Positions 17,364 to 26,655 are shown, numbered from the stretch's first letter. The stretch: DNA of 64,000 nt from Bacteroidales bacterium (GCA_015060395.1 SUYP01000004.1:62001-126000), one strand, 5' to 3'. Notes: generated from the sequence alone by a model not told the origin. Numbers and translations: made by a program.

Positions 17364-18815
17364 TTAGAAATTGAAATATCTGTCAGCATTGTTATAAGAT
17401 ATATCCTTGACCATCTGGTGGAGGAAGTCCATCTCGCTCTTAGGAAGCTTGCCGTTCTGGATGTCTTCACCGATGAGGTTGCAGAGGATTCTGCGGAAAT
17501 ACTCGTGGCGAGGATATGAGAGGAAGCTGCGTGAATCTGTGAGCATTCCTACGAAACGGCTGAGAAGTCCGAGGGATGAGAGGGCGTTCATCTGTTTCTT
17601 CATACCGTCTTCCTGGTCGAGGAACCACCATCCTGAGCCGAGCTGTATCTTGCCTGGAGCGGTACCGTCGTTGAATGTATAGGCCATTGTTGCGAGAACC
17701 TCGTTGTCCTTAGGGTTGAGGTTGTACAGGATGGTCTTGGTGAGCTTGTCTTCCATTGCGAGCTTGTTGAGGAACTTGTGACCTGCTGCGGCGCACTGGA
17801 CGTCGTGGATGGCATCATATCCGGTATCCGGTCCGAGGATGTCGAACATACGGGTGTTATTGTCACGGATAGCTCCGATGTGGAACTGCTGTGCCCAGCC
17901 TTTCTCGTGATCCATACGTGCAAAGTCGAGCAGGATGGCGCTACGGAACTTGAGCACTTCTTCCTTGCTCGGCATCTTGCCCTTGAGTGTGTTGCGGAAG
18001 ATCTTGTCGATCTCCTCAATCTCGAAGTCCTCGGCGTAGAATGTCTCAAGACCGTGGTCTGAGAGGCGGCTTCCCATCTCGTGGAAGAAGTCGTGACGCT
18101 TGCGCAGGGCATCAAGGAGGTCCTGGTAGCTGCGGATCTCCATTCCGGCCATCCATCCAAGCTTCTTGATATACTCCTGATACTGCTGAGGCTTTTCGAT
18201 GACCATAGCCTTGTCAGGCCTCCAGGCTGGAAGAACCTTCACTCCGAAAGGATTTTCGTTGATCTGCTTGTGATATTCGAGGGAATCAGCCGGGTCGTCA
18301 GTCGTACATACGACCTTGACATTGAACCTCTTCATAAGCTCCTGGCCTCTGTATTCCTCGGTCTGGAGCTTAGCGGTACATTCGTCATAAATGGCGCGCG
18401 CTGTCCTCGGGCTGAGAAGGTCATATATGCCGAACACTCTGGCCAGCTCGAGGTGAGTCCAGTGATAAAGCGGATTTCTCATTGTATATGGCACGGTCTC
18501 GGCCCATTTTTCGAACTTTTCATAGCTTCCGCGGCTTCCTGTTATGAAATCTTCAGGAATTCCGTTTCCACGCATAGCCCTCCATTTGTAATGGTCACCT
18601 CCTAGCCACACCTCGGTAAGATCCTTGAACTGGTAGTTGTCTGCGATCATCTTAGGCACGAGGTGGCAGTGATAGTCTATGATAGGCATCTTTTCTGCGC
18701 TTTCGTGGTACAGCTCACGCGCATATTCGTTGGTGAGCATAAAGTCATCGTGGATAAATGGCTTTTCGGTCATCAGCCCGTCGATGTTTTCCTTTACTTT
18801 TGATAAGAAATCCAT
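17364..18815 (-). CDS. uxaC: uronate isomerase
   Basis: The 483-residue enzyme isomerises D-galacturonate to D-tagaturonate and D-glucuronate to D-fructuronate, the first step of both hexuronate pathways. The amidohydrolase-like metal site motif YHCHLVP places His49 and His51 at the start of the barrel. Later TTDDPADSLEYH and LGSGWWFLDQ are typical of UxaC. The length is close to the family norm (about 470). It is cytoplasmic, with no signal peptide. It is divergent from uxaB-uxaA across a 184-bp region holding a palindrome, which suggests common control. Confidence 0.96.
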   Translation of the reverse strand: MDFLSKVKENIDGLMTEKPFIHDDFMLTNEYARELYHESAEKMPIIDYHCHLVPKMIADNYQFKDLTEVWLGGDHYKWRAMRGNGIPEDFITGSRGSYEKFEKWAETVPYTMRNPLYHWTHLELARVFGIYDLLSPRTARAIYDECTAKLQTEEYRGQELMKRFNVKVVCTTDDPADSLEYHKQINENPFGVKVLPAWRPDKAMVIEKPQQYQEYIKKLGWMAGMEIRSYQDLLDALRKRHDFFHEMGSRLSDHGLETFYAEDFEIEEIDKIFRNTLKGKMPSKEEVLKFRSAILLDFARMDHEKGWAQQFHIGAIRDNNTRMFDILGPDTGYDAIHDVQCAAAGHKFLNKLAMEDKLTKTILYNLNPKDNEVLATMAYTFNDGTAPGKIQLGSGWWFLDQEDGMKKQMNALSSLGLLSRFVGMLTDSRSFLSYPRHEYFRRILCNLIGEDIQNGKLPKSEMDFLHQMVKDISYNNADRYFNF

Positions 18816-18930
18816 TGCTTGATTATTTTAGTGTTCATATATGCAAATATCGTCTGAATGATACTTCTCCATTATGAAATTTTCACAAAAAACAGTGAAA
18901 AATCATCATTCGGGGATAAATATAATAATT

Positions 18931-18952
18931 TTTCCGTGAACGGACACGGAAA
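18931..18952. promoter_or_regulatory. palindromic operator candidate, uxaC-uxaB intergenic region
   Basis: TTTCCGTG at 18931-18938 and CACGGAAA at 18945-18952 form a perfect 8-bp inverted repeat with a 6-bp centre. It occupies the place where the -33 region of the uxaB promoter would be, so a bound repressor would block polymerase. The regulator is not identified in the window. Confidence 0.5.
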
Positions 18953-18957
18953 TTTTA

Positions 18958-18965
18958 TATATTTG
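18958..18965 (+). promoter_or_regulatory. uxaB promoter -7 element
   Basis: TATATTTG fits the consensus and lies 34 nt before the uxaB ATG. There is no good TTTG -33; that region is taken by the palindrome, suggesting activator or repressor control. Confidence 0.55.
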
Positions 18966-18999
18966 TGACAAACCGCAAAAACAATATAACAATAATACT

Positions 19000-20436
19000 A
19001 TGGAAGCATTAAACAGAAAGACGGCCAAGGCCAATCAGTACCCTACAAGGATCATCCAGTTCGGAGAAGGTAATTTCCTCAGAGCTTTCGTTGACTGGAT
19101 CGTGTGGAACACAAACCAGAAGACAGACTTCAATGCAGGAGTCGTTGTGGTCCAGCCGATCGACAGAGGAATGGTCGAGATGCTCAATTCTCAGGACGGC
19201 CTGTATCACGTCAATCTCCAGGGTATCGACAAGGGTGAGGCTGTTGATTCGATCCAGATGATCGATGTAATAAACGGTGGCCTGAATCCATACACCCAGT
19301 TTGCTGAATATCTGGCCCTTGCAGAGAATCCTGATATCCGTTTTGTCATTTCGAACACGACTGAAGCCGGCATCGCGTTCGATCCTGCCTGCAAGCTTGA
19401 CGACAAGCCTGCATCATCATATCCAGGCAAGCTTACTCAGCTTCTCTATCACAGATATGAGCATTTCAAGGGCGATATGACCAAGGGATTCATCATTCTT
19501 CCTTGCGAGCTTATCTTCCTCAATGGCAAGGAGCTCAAGAAATGCATCTATCAGTACATCGACCTCTGGCAGCTTGGCGACGGCTTCAAGAAATGGTTTG
19601 AGGAGGCTTGCGGAGTCTATTGCACCCTCGTTGACCGTATCGTTCCTGGCTATCCTAAGGATACGATAGACCAGATCCACGAGCGCATAGGATACAAGGA
19701 CAATCTTGTAGTGAAAGGTGAGATATTCCATCTGTGGGTTATCGAGGCACCAGAAACCGTAGCAAAGGAATTCCCTGCTGACAAGGCTGGTCTGAATGTG
19801 CTCTTCGTTCCAAGCGAAGCCCCATATCACGAAAGAAAGGTTACCCTTCTGAACGGTCCTCATACAGTGCTTTCTCCTGTAGGATATCTTTCAGGACTTG
19901 ACACAGTGAAGCAGTGTGTCGAGGATCCGGAAGTAGGACAGTTCGTGAAGAAGGTTATGTATGGAGAACTTCTCGAGACCCTCAATCTTCCGAAACCGGA
20001 ACTTGAGGCTTTCGCAAATTCTGTTGTCGAGCGTTTTGTAAATCCATACGTGAAGCATTTCGTGACAAGCATTATGCTCAATTCATTCCCTAAGTACAAG
20101 ACCCGCGACCTCCCTGCCCTCAAGACTTACCTCGAGCGTAAGGGAGAACTTCCAAAGGGACTTGTTCTCGGTCTCGCTGCCATAATCACATATTATAAGG
20201 GCGGAAAGAGGGGAGATGTAGAGATCATTCCTAACGACGATGCAGCGATCATTGCTCTTCTCAAGGATCTCTGGGCAACAGGTGACATCCGCAAGGTTGC
20301 GGAAGGTGTGCTTGCGGCAGAGTTCATCTGGGGCGAGAATCTCAATGAGATACCTGGTCTGACAGACCTCGTTGCAGCTGACCTCGAACTCATTCAGAAC
20401 GAGGGAATGAGAGCAGCAGTAAAGACAGTCATCTAA
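19000..20436 (+). CDS. uxaB: tagaturonate reductase (altronate oxidoreductase)
   Basis: The 478-residue enzyme of the polyol/mannitol-dehydrogenase family reduces D-tagaturonate to D-altronate with NADH, the second step of galacturonate breakdown. The N-terminus IIQFGEGNFLRAFVDW carries the family's glycine-rich nucleotide-binding signature (about residues 18-34). ISNTTEAGIAFD and LLNGPHTVLSPVGYL are further hallmark stretches. UxaB is favoured over fructuronate reductase UxuB because of the downstream uxaA and the N-terminal pattern. A 21-bp tandem repeat lies between it and uxaA. Confidence 0.93.
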   Translation: MEALNRKTAKANQYPTRIIQFGEGNFLRAFVDWIVWNTNQKTDFNAGVVVVQPIDRGMVEMLNSQDGLYHVNLQGIDKGEAVDSIQMIDVINGGLNPYTQFAEYLALAENPDIRFVISNTTEAGIAFDPACKLDDKPASSYPGKLTQLLYHRYEHFKGDMTKGFIILPCELIFLNGKELKKCIYQYIDLWQLGDGFKKWFEEACGVYCTLVDRIVPGYPKDTIDQIHERIGYKDNLVVKGEIFHLWVIEAPETVAKEFPADKAGLNVLFVPSEAPYHERKVTLLNGPHTVLSPVGYLSGLDTVKQCVEDPEVGQFVKKVMYGELLETLNLPKPELEAFANSVVERFVNPYVKHFVTSIMLNSFPKYKTRDLPALKTYLERKGELPKGLVLGLAAIITYYKGGKRGDVEIIPNDDAAIIALLKDLWATGDIRKVAEGVLAAEFIWGENLNEIPGLTDLVAADLELIQNEGMRAAVKTVI

Positions 20437-20453
20437 TCTTGTTCCGAACTAGT

Positions 20454-20526
20454 CAATTGTCATTTCGAGCTTTTCAATTGTCATTTCGCGCTTTTCAATT
20501 GTCATTTCGAGCTTGTCGAGAAATCT
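20454..20526. repeat. 21-bp tandem repeat, REP-like
   Basis: Three consecutive 21-bp units begin at 20454, 20475 and 20496, each starting CAATTGTCATTTCG. The first two differ at one base (CGAGC/CGCGC) and the third ends in CTTGT. The last unit runs into CGAGAAATCT, which resembles the 3' half of the dispersed repeats of the form TCATTTCGAGC...GAGAAATCT that I recall from many bacterial genomes. It lies in the 96-nt gap between uxaB and uxaA and would be transcribed. Confidence 0.85.
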
Positions 20527-20532
20527 AATGTT

Positions 20533-22026
20533 ATGGCAGAATTCATAAAGATAAACCCGGCCGACAATGTGGCCGTGGCGATAAAGGATGTCGAGGCCGG
20601 CGGCATATTCGATATCGAAGGTGTAAGGATCAGTACTCTGGTTAAGATACCGGCAGGGCATAAGATGGCACTCCGTGACATTTCGGAGGGTGAAGATGTT
20701 ATAAAATATGGTTTCCCTATAGGCCATCTCCTGACAGATGTGCCTCAGGGCGGGCTTGTCGATCACACGAACATCAAGACCAATCTGGAAGGTCTCCTTG
20801 AATATTCATACCAGCCGGATCTTACGCATATAGAACCTGCAGCGGAGCAGCTTTATTTCCAGGGATATCGCCGTGCTGACGGACGTGCCGGCATACGCAA
20901 CGAACTCTGGATAATTCCGACAGTGGGATGTGTGAACGGAGTCGTGCAGAATATCCGGAAGCAGTTTGAAGCGGAACTCCAGCAATATCCGGGCATAGAG
21001 AAGGTCATAGCCTTCCCTCATAATTACGGATGCTCGCAGCTGGGAGACGATCACGAGAACACCCGCAAGATCCTTGCTGATATGGTTCATCATCCGAATG
21101 CTGCCGGAGTCCTTGTTGTCGCCCTCGGTTGCGAGAACAACCAGCTGGGTGCCTTCAGGGAACTGGTAGGTGAAGTGGACCAGACCCGTGTGAAGTTTAT
21201 GGAGTCGCAGAAGATCAAGGGAGACGAGGTCGAATACGGACTGGGACTTCTCCGTGAGATCGCTATGGCTGCCAAGGATGACAAGAGGGAACCGGTGCCG
21301 GTGAGTGAACTTAAGGTTGGTCTGAAGTGCGGAGGATCGGACGGATTCTCAGGTATTACAGCCAATCCGCTCCTGGGACGTTTTTCTGACTGGATCGTTG
21401 CTCAGGGCGGCACCACAGTGCTGACAGAAGTTCCGGAGATGTTCGGTGCCGAGACAATTCTGATGTCCCGCTGTCAGGATGCAGCTACCTTCGATCGCAC
21501 AGTTCATCTTATCAACGATTTCAAGGCCTATTTTATGAAGAATGACCAGCCTGTCTATGAGAATCCATCTCCAGGCAACAAGGCTGGCGGAATATCCACT
21601 CTCGAGGAAAAATCTTTGGGATGTACCCAGAAGTCCGGAAATTCGACAGTAAGGGACGTACTTCTCTACGGCGACCGACTCAAGACCAAGGGACTGAACC
21701 TTCTGAGCGCTCCGGGCAATGATCTTGTCGCTTCTACCGCCCTTGCCGCGGCTGGCTGTCAGATCGTCCTTTTTACAACAGGAAGAGGTACTCCGTTCGG
21801 GACATTCGTACCGACAGCAAAGATTTCCACCAACAGCACTTTGGCTGCGTCCAAGCCGCTGTGGATTGACTTCAATGCCGGTGAGATCGTTGATGGAAGG
21901 CCGGTTGCCGAGGTTGATGAGGCATTCATAGATTTCGTCCTGTCTGTGGCTTCAGGGGCTCCGACAAATAATGAAAAGTCCGGATACAGCGAGATCGCTA
22001 TCTTCAAGTCGGGCGTGACATTATAG
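20533..22026 (+). CDS. uxaA: altronate dehydratase
   Basis: The 497-residue enzyme dehydrates D-altronate to 2-keto-3-deoxygluconate, the third galacturonate step. It has an N-terminal SAF domain (about 1-95, with GHKMALRDISEGEDVIKYGFPIGH) and the C-terminal UxaA/GarD catalytic part, with GYRRADGRAGIRN, FPHNYGCSQLG, GCENNQ and LKCGGSDGFSGITANP. Cysteines in those stretches are expected iron ligands. It is cytoplasmic. It follows uxaB after a 96-nt spacer containing only the tandem repeats and is probably cotranscribed. Confidence 0.96.
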   Translation: MAEFIKINPADNVAVAIKDVEAGGIFDIEGVRISTLVKIPAGHKMALRDISEGEDVIKYGFPIGHLLTDVPQGGLVDHTNIKTNLEGLLEYSYQPDLTHIEPAAEQLYFQGYRRADGRAGIRNELWIIPTVGCVNGVVQNIRKQFEAELQQYPGIEKVIAFPHNYGCSQLGDDHENTRKILADMVHHPNAAGVLVVALGCENNQLGAFRELVGEVDQTRVKFMESQKIKGDEVEYGLGLLREIAMAAKDDKREPVPVSELKVGLKCGGSDGFSGITANPLLGRFSDWIVAQGGTTVLTEVPEMFGAETILMSRCQDAATFDRTVHLINDFKAYFMKNDQPVYENPSPGNKAGGISTLEEKSLGCTQKSGNSTVRDVLLYGDRLKTKGLNLLSAPGNDLVASTALAAAGCQIVLFTTGRGTPFGTFVPTAKISTNSTLAASKPLWIDFNAGEIVDGRPVAEVDEAFIDFVLSVASGAPTNNEKSGYSEIAIFKSGVTL

Positions 22027-22046
22027 TATTGCCAAATAATGATGAT

Positions 22047-22080
22047 AACCGCATCCTCGAGGGTGCGGTTGTCTTTTTTT
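22047..22080 (+). terminator. terminator after uxaA
   Basis: AACCGCATCC pairs with GGGTGCGGTT (one G-T pair) across a 4-nt loop and is followed by GTC and seven T residues. It is a strong Rho-independent terminator. Confidence 0.9.
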
Positions 22081-22083
22081 GAT

Positions 22084-22091
22084 TATATTTG
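22084..22091 (+). promoter_or_regulatory. -7 element for membrane M28 gene
   Basis: TATATTTG fits the consensus and ends 39 nt before the chosen ATG at 22131. It begins four bases after the T-run of the uxaA terminator; no clear -33. Confidence 0.5.
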
Positions 22092-22130
22092 CAGGATATA
22101 CAATTGATTAACGTACTAAAACCTATAGAA

Positions 22131-23846
22131 ATGAATAGATTCAGACCATTGATCCTTGCGGCAGCCATTATTCTGTCGGGACTTCTTGCATACGGGCTTT
22201 GGACCCGTCCTGCTGCGGAACCTGTTGATTCTGAGGAATTTTCTGCAGCAAGGGCTGTCAAGGATATTGAAGTCATATCCAAGGAACATCATTCTGTGGC
22301 TCATCCGGAGGAAAGAGCCGCTGTCCGTGAATATCTCGTACAGAGACTCGAGCAGCTGGGTGCCGATACGGTGATGCAGTATAGATATGACTCCCTGACC
22401 GGCCCTAAGAACAAGCACGTAGTATATACTTTCGATGCAGTCAATGTGCTGGCCGAGTTTGCTCCTGCAGATATTCAGGACCCGACTTATCTCCTTATGG
22501 TGGCGCATTATGATTCAAGATATTCGCAGCCGATGCCAAAGGATACAGTTTGGTCGTATGGTGCAGCCGACGATGGCTATGGAGTCAGCGTCATCCTCGA
22601 GACCGTAAGTCAGGCCCTGAAATACCGTCAGGACTGGAAGCAAGGTATAAAGGTGCTCTTCACCGATGCAGAGGAAGTCGGAATGATGGGTATGACGGCT
22701 ATATGGGATAATGATAAGGAAGTATTTGACAATGTGGGCTTTATGATCAATATCGAGGCCCGTGGCCCGTGGGGTCCTGCACTTCTTTTCGAGACCTGTC
22801 CGGGTAATGAAAAGGTTATGGATCTCTATGCCAAGGCTGCGGAATATCCGTTCACATACTCCCTTACTACTGTAGTGTATGGCTTTATGCCGAACTTTAC
22901 GGATTTCACGATCGTGAAGGATGAGATACCGGGAATGAACTTCTCCACTATAGCTGACATCAATCACTATCATACGGATCTTGACAATTTCAGCAATATC
23001 AGCGCGAAGTCGATCCAGCATTACGGCGCTCAGATCGAACCGGTAACCAGGGAATATCTGACTGATGAGGTGTATGCCGACAGGGATTTCTTCAAAGCTG
23101 AGGATGATACAGTCAATTTCACCATTCCTGTTCTTGGCCTCTTCAATTTCAGCAAGGGGCAGTATATGGTGATGAATATCATAGTGTTCATACTCTTCCT
23201 TCTTGTGTTTGCCCTGGAGGGAGTGCGCGGAAGACTCAAGGCTCTCAAGGTGTTCAAGGCTTCTTTGGCCATTCTCGGCATCGGCATCGGTGTTCTGGTG
23301 CTCGGTGAACTTATAGCATATCTCTGTGCCCTCATCTCAGGAGCGAAATTCAAGCTTTTCGGTGTTATGCACGGAGTAAGCTTTGATAATGTCGCTATGA
23401 TCGTTTCGGTTGCGCTTATGGCTCTGGTCTGTGTAGCCGTATATATTTCCGGAAGAAACAAGGCGATACGCAAGGTTTCAGGCTCGATGAGGGCGAGTGC
23501 GGCTTCCAATGCGGCAGCGAAATATGCCTTCAACTCACTTTATGGCACTCTGGCTCTGATGTTCTTCCTCAGCGCAGTTCTGCTGTTCGCTTTGGGAGAG
23601 AACCTTATGTTCTTCATCCCTCTTACATTTGCGGCAGCCGCATTGATCCTTTATCGTCTCACATCGCTGAAGCTCTGGATGCTCTGCGCCATTGCACTGA
23701 TTCTTCTCCACGCATTCTCATTCCTTTACGCCCTTGCGATGGCACTTACCATCGGTGCCTTCGGAGCAGTTGCAATGCTTGCATTCTTTGACATTATGGT
23801 GCTTGTGCCTATGGCTGACATCTATTTATCATCAAACAAGAAATAA
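22131..23846 (+). CDS. membrane M28-family metallopeptidase
   Basis: The 571-residue protein has one N-terminal membrane helix (about 7-24), an extracytoplasmic M28 peptidase domain (about 40-325) and about seven further membrane helices to the C-terminus. The zinc ligands are intact: His126 in VAHYDSRY, Asp148 in GAADDG, Glu181-Glu182 in TDAEEVG, Glu209 in NIEARG and His281 in HYHTDLDN. The layout resembles eukaryotic ERMP1/Fxna-type peptidases. It is a predicted inner-membrane aminopeptidase facing the periplasm. ATG 22131 is chosen because a longer start would include the -7 element. The DUF4886 gene follows 4 nt later. Confidence 0.88.
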   Translation: MNRFRPLILAAAIILSGLLAYGLWTRPAAEPVDSEEFSAARAVKDIEVISKEHHSVAHPEERAAVREYLVQRLEQLGADTVMQYRYDSLTGPKNKHVVYTFDAVNVLAEFAPADIQDPTYLLMVAHYDSRYSQPMPKDTVWSYGAADDGYGVSVILETVSQALKYRQDWKQGIKVLFTDAEEVGMMGMTAIWDNDKEVFDNVGFMINIEARGPWGPALLFETCPGNEKVMDLYAKAAEYPFTYSLTTVVYGFMPNFTDFTIVKDEIPGMNFSTIADINHYHTDLDNFSNISAKSIQHYGAQIEPVTREYLTDEVYADRDFFKAEDDTVNFTIPVLGLFNFSKGQYMVMNIIVFILFLLVFALEGVRGRLKALKVFKASLAILGIGIGVLVLGELIAYLCALISGAKFKLFGVMHGVSFDNVAMIVSVALMALVCVAVYISGRNKAIRKVSGSMRASAASNAAAKYAFNSLYGTLALMFFLSAVLLFALGENLMFFIPLTFAAAALILYRLTSLKLWMLCAIALILLHAFSFLYALAMALTIGAFGAVAMLAFFDIMVLVPMADIYLSSNKK

Positions 23847-23850
23847 AACT

Positions 23851-24684
23851 ATGAAAAGATTTATCTCGATCATTGTATTTGTCGTCATTTCTGTCTTCGT
23901 TGCGTCGGCTCAGAATGATACGATCAAGGTGCTGGCTATCGGTAACAGCTTCTCTGAGGATGCAGTTGAAGAGCATCTTTCCGGTCTGCTCCGCGCTGAA
24001 GGACTTACGGTAATAATCGGAAATATGTACATCGGCGGATGCTCGATAGAGCGTCACGTGAAGAATCTCCGTGGCGATATAGCAGATTACAGATATCGTA
24101 AGATCGATCCTGAGGGAAATATGCAGGAAATCAATGGATATACCCTTGAGAAGGCTCTTGCAGATGAAGATTGGGATTATGTAAGCGTCCAGCAGTCCAG
24201 TCCGCTTTCAGGCCAGCCGGAGTCATACGTACTCCTGCCGGAACTGGTCGGATTCGTAAGAGCACGCATACCTGAAGATGCTGTGATGATGTTCCATCAG
24301 ACCTGGGCATATTCCGAGGACTCCTCGCACAAGGCATACGTCAACTATGACCGCGATCAGATGAAGATGTACAATGCTATCGTGGAGACTGTTGCGGCTG
24401 AGGTCCCGAAGGTCGGGATCGGACTTGTGATCCCATCCGGAACGGCTATACAGAATGCACGCACGTCTCATCTGGGCACAGACCTGACAAGGGACGGATA
24501 CCATCTGAGCCGTCCGCACGGACGTTATATAGCATCCTGCACCTGGCTCGAGGCTGTGTTCGGAATCAACCCTGTCGGCAATGCATATTGCCCGGAAGGA
24601 ATGACTCTCAAGGAGTGCAGGACTGCCCAGAAGGCTGCTCACAAGGCTGTCAGAAAGCCGACAAAGATAAGCCGGATCAGATAA
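23851..24684 (+). CDS. exported DUF4886 (SGNH-like) hydrolase
   Basis: The 277-residue protein has a signal peptide ending FVASAQ at about residue 21, followed by a DUF4886/SGNH-like fold. The nucleophile block is LAIGNSFSED (Ser33 or Ser35), QQSSPLSG matches the central block, and DGYHLS near the end supplies the Asp-His pair. The family is commonly found among polysaccharide-degradation genes of Bacteroidetes, but its substrate is not defined. It sits 4 nt after the M28 gene and is likely cotranscribed. It is predicted periplasmic. The longer upstream reading overlaps the M28 gene and is rejected. Confidence 0.82.
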   Translation: MKRFISIIVFVVISVFVASAQNDTIKVLAIGNSFSEDAVEEHLSGLLRAEGLTVIIGNMYIGGCSIERHVKNLRGDIADYRYRKIDPEGNMQEINGYTLEKALADEDWDYVSVQQSSPLSGQPESYVLLPELVGFVRARIPEDAVMMFHQTWAYSEDSSHKAYVNYDRDQMKMYNAIVETVAAEVPKVGIGLVIPSGTAIQNARTSHLGTDLTRDGYHLSRPHGRYIASCTWLEAVFGINPVGNAYCPEGMTLKECRTAQKAAHKAVRKPTKISRIR

Positions 24685-24694
24685 TCTCCTGCTA

Positions 24695-25366
24695 TCAGTC
24701 TCTTCGTGCCAGTCCTATGTAATAGAGAAGGGTGGCAAGTGAACCAAGGGCTGCTATCACGTAAGTGTAGGCGGCCCATTTTAATGCATCGATGGCCATC
24801 GGACGGGTCTGCCCGTCTGTGATGCCGGTCTGGGTAAGCCACGAAATGGCTCTGCTGCTGGCATTTACCTCCACTGGGAGAGTGATGAAGCTGAACAGGG
24901 TAGTGGTGGCGAAAAGTATGATTCCGAACCATAGGAGACCAGGGAACCTGTGCATCATAAGCACTCCGGCCAGAAGCACCCACTGAACGATGTTGGATGC
25001 GAAGTTCACTACAGGAACCAGAGCCGAACGCATCTTAAGAGGTGCATATCCGTATGCGTGCTGAACGGCGTGTCCGCATTCGTGTGCTGCAACCGCTGCG
25101 GCTGCCACGCTTCGGCTTGCATATACGCTTTCGCTTAGTGCTACGGTCTTGGTCTGTGGGTTGAAATGGTCTGTAAGCATACCTCTGGTAGGAACGACCT
25201 TCACATCATAGATGCCGTGGTCTCGAAGCATCTTCTGCGCTACCTCGGCTCCGGACATACCGCTTGGGAGTCCTACCCTTGAATATTTGTTGAAACGGCT
25301 CTGCAGCATCTGCTGGACGATGAAGCTCAGACCCATAATGATGATCATAATGATCCAGATGTTCAT
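24695..25366 (-). CDS. YugP-like neutral zinc metallopeptidase
   Basis: The 223-residue membrane protein carries the zinc-binding motif HECGH at 95-99 and about three or four hydrophobic segments (residues 1-20, 115-140, 143-165, 195-220). This matches the YugP / putative neutral zinc metallopeptidase family. The active site lies next to a membrane helix, so it is probably an inner-membrane protease acting at or near the bilayer; targets are unknown. It converges on the DUF4886 gene with only 10 nt between stop codons and no separate terminator. Confidence 0.9.
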   Translation of the reverse strand: MNIWIIMIIIMGLSFIVQQMLQSRFNKYSRVGLPSGMSGAEVAQKMLRDHGIYDVKVVPTRGMLTDHFNPQTKTVALSESVYASRSVAAAAVAAHECGHAVQHAYGYAPLKMRSALVPVVNFASNIVQWVLLAGVLMMHRFPGLLWFGIILFATTTLFSFITLPVEVNASSRAISWLTQTGITDGQTRPMAIDALKWAAYTYVIAALGSLATLLYYIGLARRD

Positions 25367-25412
25367 TCTCTTATGATTTAATTGTTAATAATCAGTCTGT
25401 CTGACATTTTGT

Positions 25413-25482
25413 CCTGCATTGGCAGGAAATCACAATGTCTTTGGCGGTGTTATGTATATGCAAAAAGCACACCTCTGCCAAA
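25413..25482. other. two small hairpins in the yugP-alr intergenic region
   Basis: CCTGC/GCAGG (25413-25426) is a short perfect hairpin. TTTGGC-GGTGT at 25440-25450 can pair with ACACC...GCCAAA at 25469-25482 with a 3-nt bulge. They lie between two divergent promoters and could be operators or 5' leader structures; no match to a known motif was recognised. Confidence 0.3.
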
Positions 25483-25509
25483 AATAGGGAAAATTGTCAG
25501 AATATTTAG

Positions 25510-25517
25510 TAATTTTG
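25510..25517 (+). promoter_or_regulatory. alr promoter -7 element
   Basis: TAATTTTG fits TAnnTTTG and lies 28 nt before the alr ATG. No good -33. Confidence 0.5.
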
Positions 25518-25545
25518 CACCTGGTTTTCAGAAACTGTTTTTACA

Positions 25546-26655
25546 ATGTACATCAGCAATGAATTTTCAAGACTGGAGATCAATCTGAACGGATGTCTTG
25601 AAAACTACAGATATTTCAGATCCCGCCTGGAGGCTTCCACAAAGCTTCTGGTGCTCGTTAAGGCCAATGCGTATGGTCACGGAGCGGTGCAGTTCGCCTC
25701 CCTTATGGAGGAGGCCGGTGCCGACTACCTTGCCGTAGCCTATCCTATCGAAGGAATCGAACTGCGTCAGGCAGGAATCAAGTCTCCTGTTATGGTCCTG
25801 ACTGCGGGTACGGATTCATTTGAGCAGATCGTGAATTATGGTCTGGAGCCCGGTATCCCTAATATGTATTCCCTCAGGGTTCTCTGCGATGTGCTTCAGA
25901 AGAGAGGAATCAACGACTTTCCGATCCATATCAAGATAGACACCGGAATGCACAGGCTTGGTTTTATGAGTGATGAACTTCCGGAACTTATGGACTTTGT
26001 GAAGGAGTGCAGGAATGTGAAGATAAAGTCGGTATATTCACATCTCGCCGCGGCGGATGACCCGGATTGCGACGATTTCACTCTCGGTCAGATCAGGCTT
26101 TTCCGGGAGAATGCAGACAAACTTACTGCAGCTCTGGGCTATAAGCCTCTGTATCATATCCTCAACTCAGCAGGCATCGAGAGATTCCCTGAATATCAGT
26201 TCGATATGGTACGTCTCGGCATAGGCATCTATGGCGTCAGCGCATTGCCAGGCAACCAGCTTTCTACGGTTGCATCATTCAAATGCAAGGTCCTGCAGAT
26301 CAAGACATTGAAGCCGGGAGACGGTACAATAGGATATGGCCGTCACGGAAAGATCGCAGATGGAGGAACGGTAATAGCTACCATCCCGGTGGGTTATGCC
26401 GATGGTCTTGATCGTCATCTGAGCTGTGGCAAGGGACGTTTCCTTGTCAATGGCCACAGAGTACCCACAATCGGAAACATCTGTATGGATATGACGATGC
26501 TTGATGTCACCGGTCTTGATGTGAAGGTAGGCGATACGGTGACCATCTTCGGAGAGGCCCCTACCATCACCGAACTTGCCGAAATCCTCGGCACCATCCC
26601 GTACGAAATCCTGACCTCGGTTCCTCGCAGGATAGAGAGAATAATCGTAAAATAA
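25546..26655 (+). CDS. alr: alanine racemase
   Basis: The 369-residue PLP enzyme interconverts L- and D-alanine for peptidoglycan. The PLP lysine is Lys39 in VKANAYGHG. IDTGMHRLGF, SAGIERFPE and IGIYGV are core barrel motifs. The second-base tyrosine region is GTIGYGRHG, and TIPVGYADGLDR is the usual C-terminal signature. It is a stand-alone Alr; many Bacteroidetes also carry a MurF-Alr fusion, which would be elsewhere. It is cytoplasmic. Confidence 0.95.
   Translation: MYISNEFSRLEINLNGCLENYRYFRSRLEASTKLLVLVKANAYGHGAVQFASLMEEAGADYLAVAYPIEGIELRQAGIKSPVMVLTAGTDSFEQIVNYGLEPGIPNMYSLRVLCDVLQKRGINDFPIHIKIDTGMHRLGFMSDELPELMDFVKECRNVKIKSVYSHLAAADDPDCDDFTLGQIRLFRENADKLTAALGYKPLYHILNSAGIERFPEYQFDMVRLGIGIYGVSALPGNQLSTVASFKCKVLQIKTLKPGDGTIGYGRHGKIADGGTVIATIPVGYADGLDRHLSCGKGRFLVNGHRVPTIGNICMDMTMLDVTGLDVKVGDTVTIFGEAPTITELAEILGTIPYEILTSVPRRIERIIVK

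Noticed and set aside
20454..20526. Possible CRISPR array
   Set aside because: The 21-bp units are directly adjacent with no spacers, and there are no cas genes in the window.
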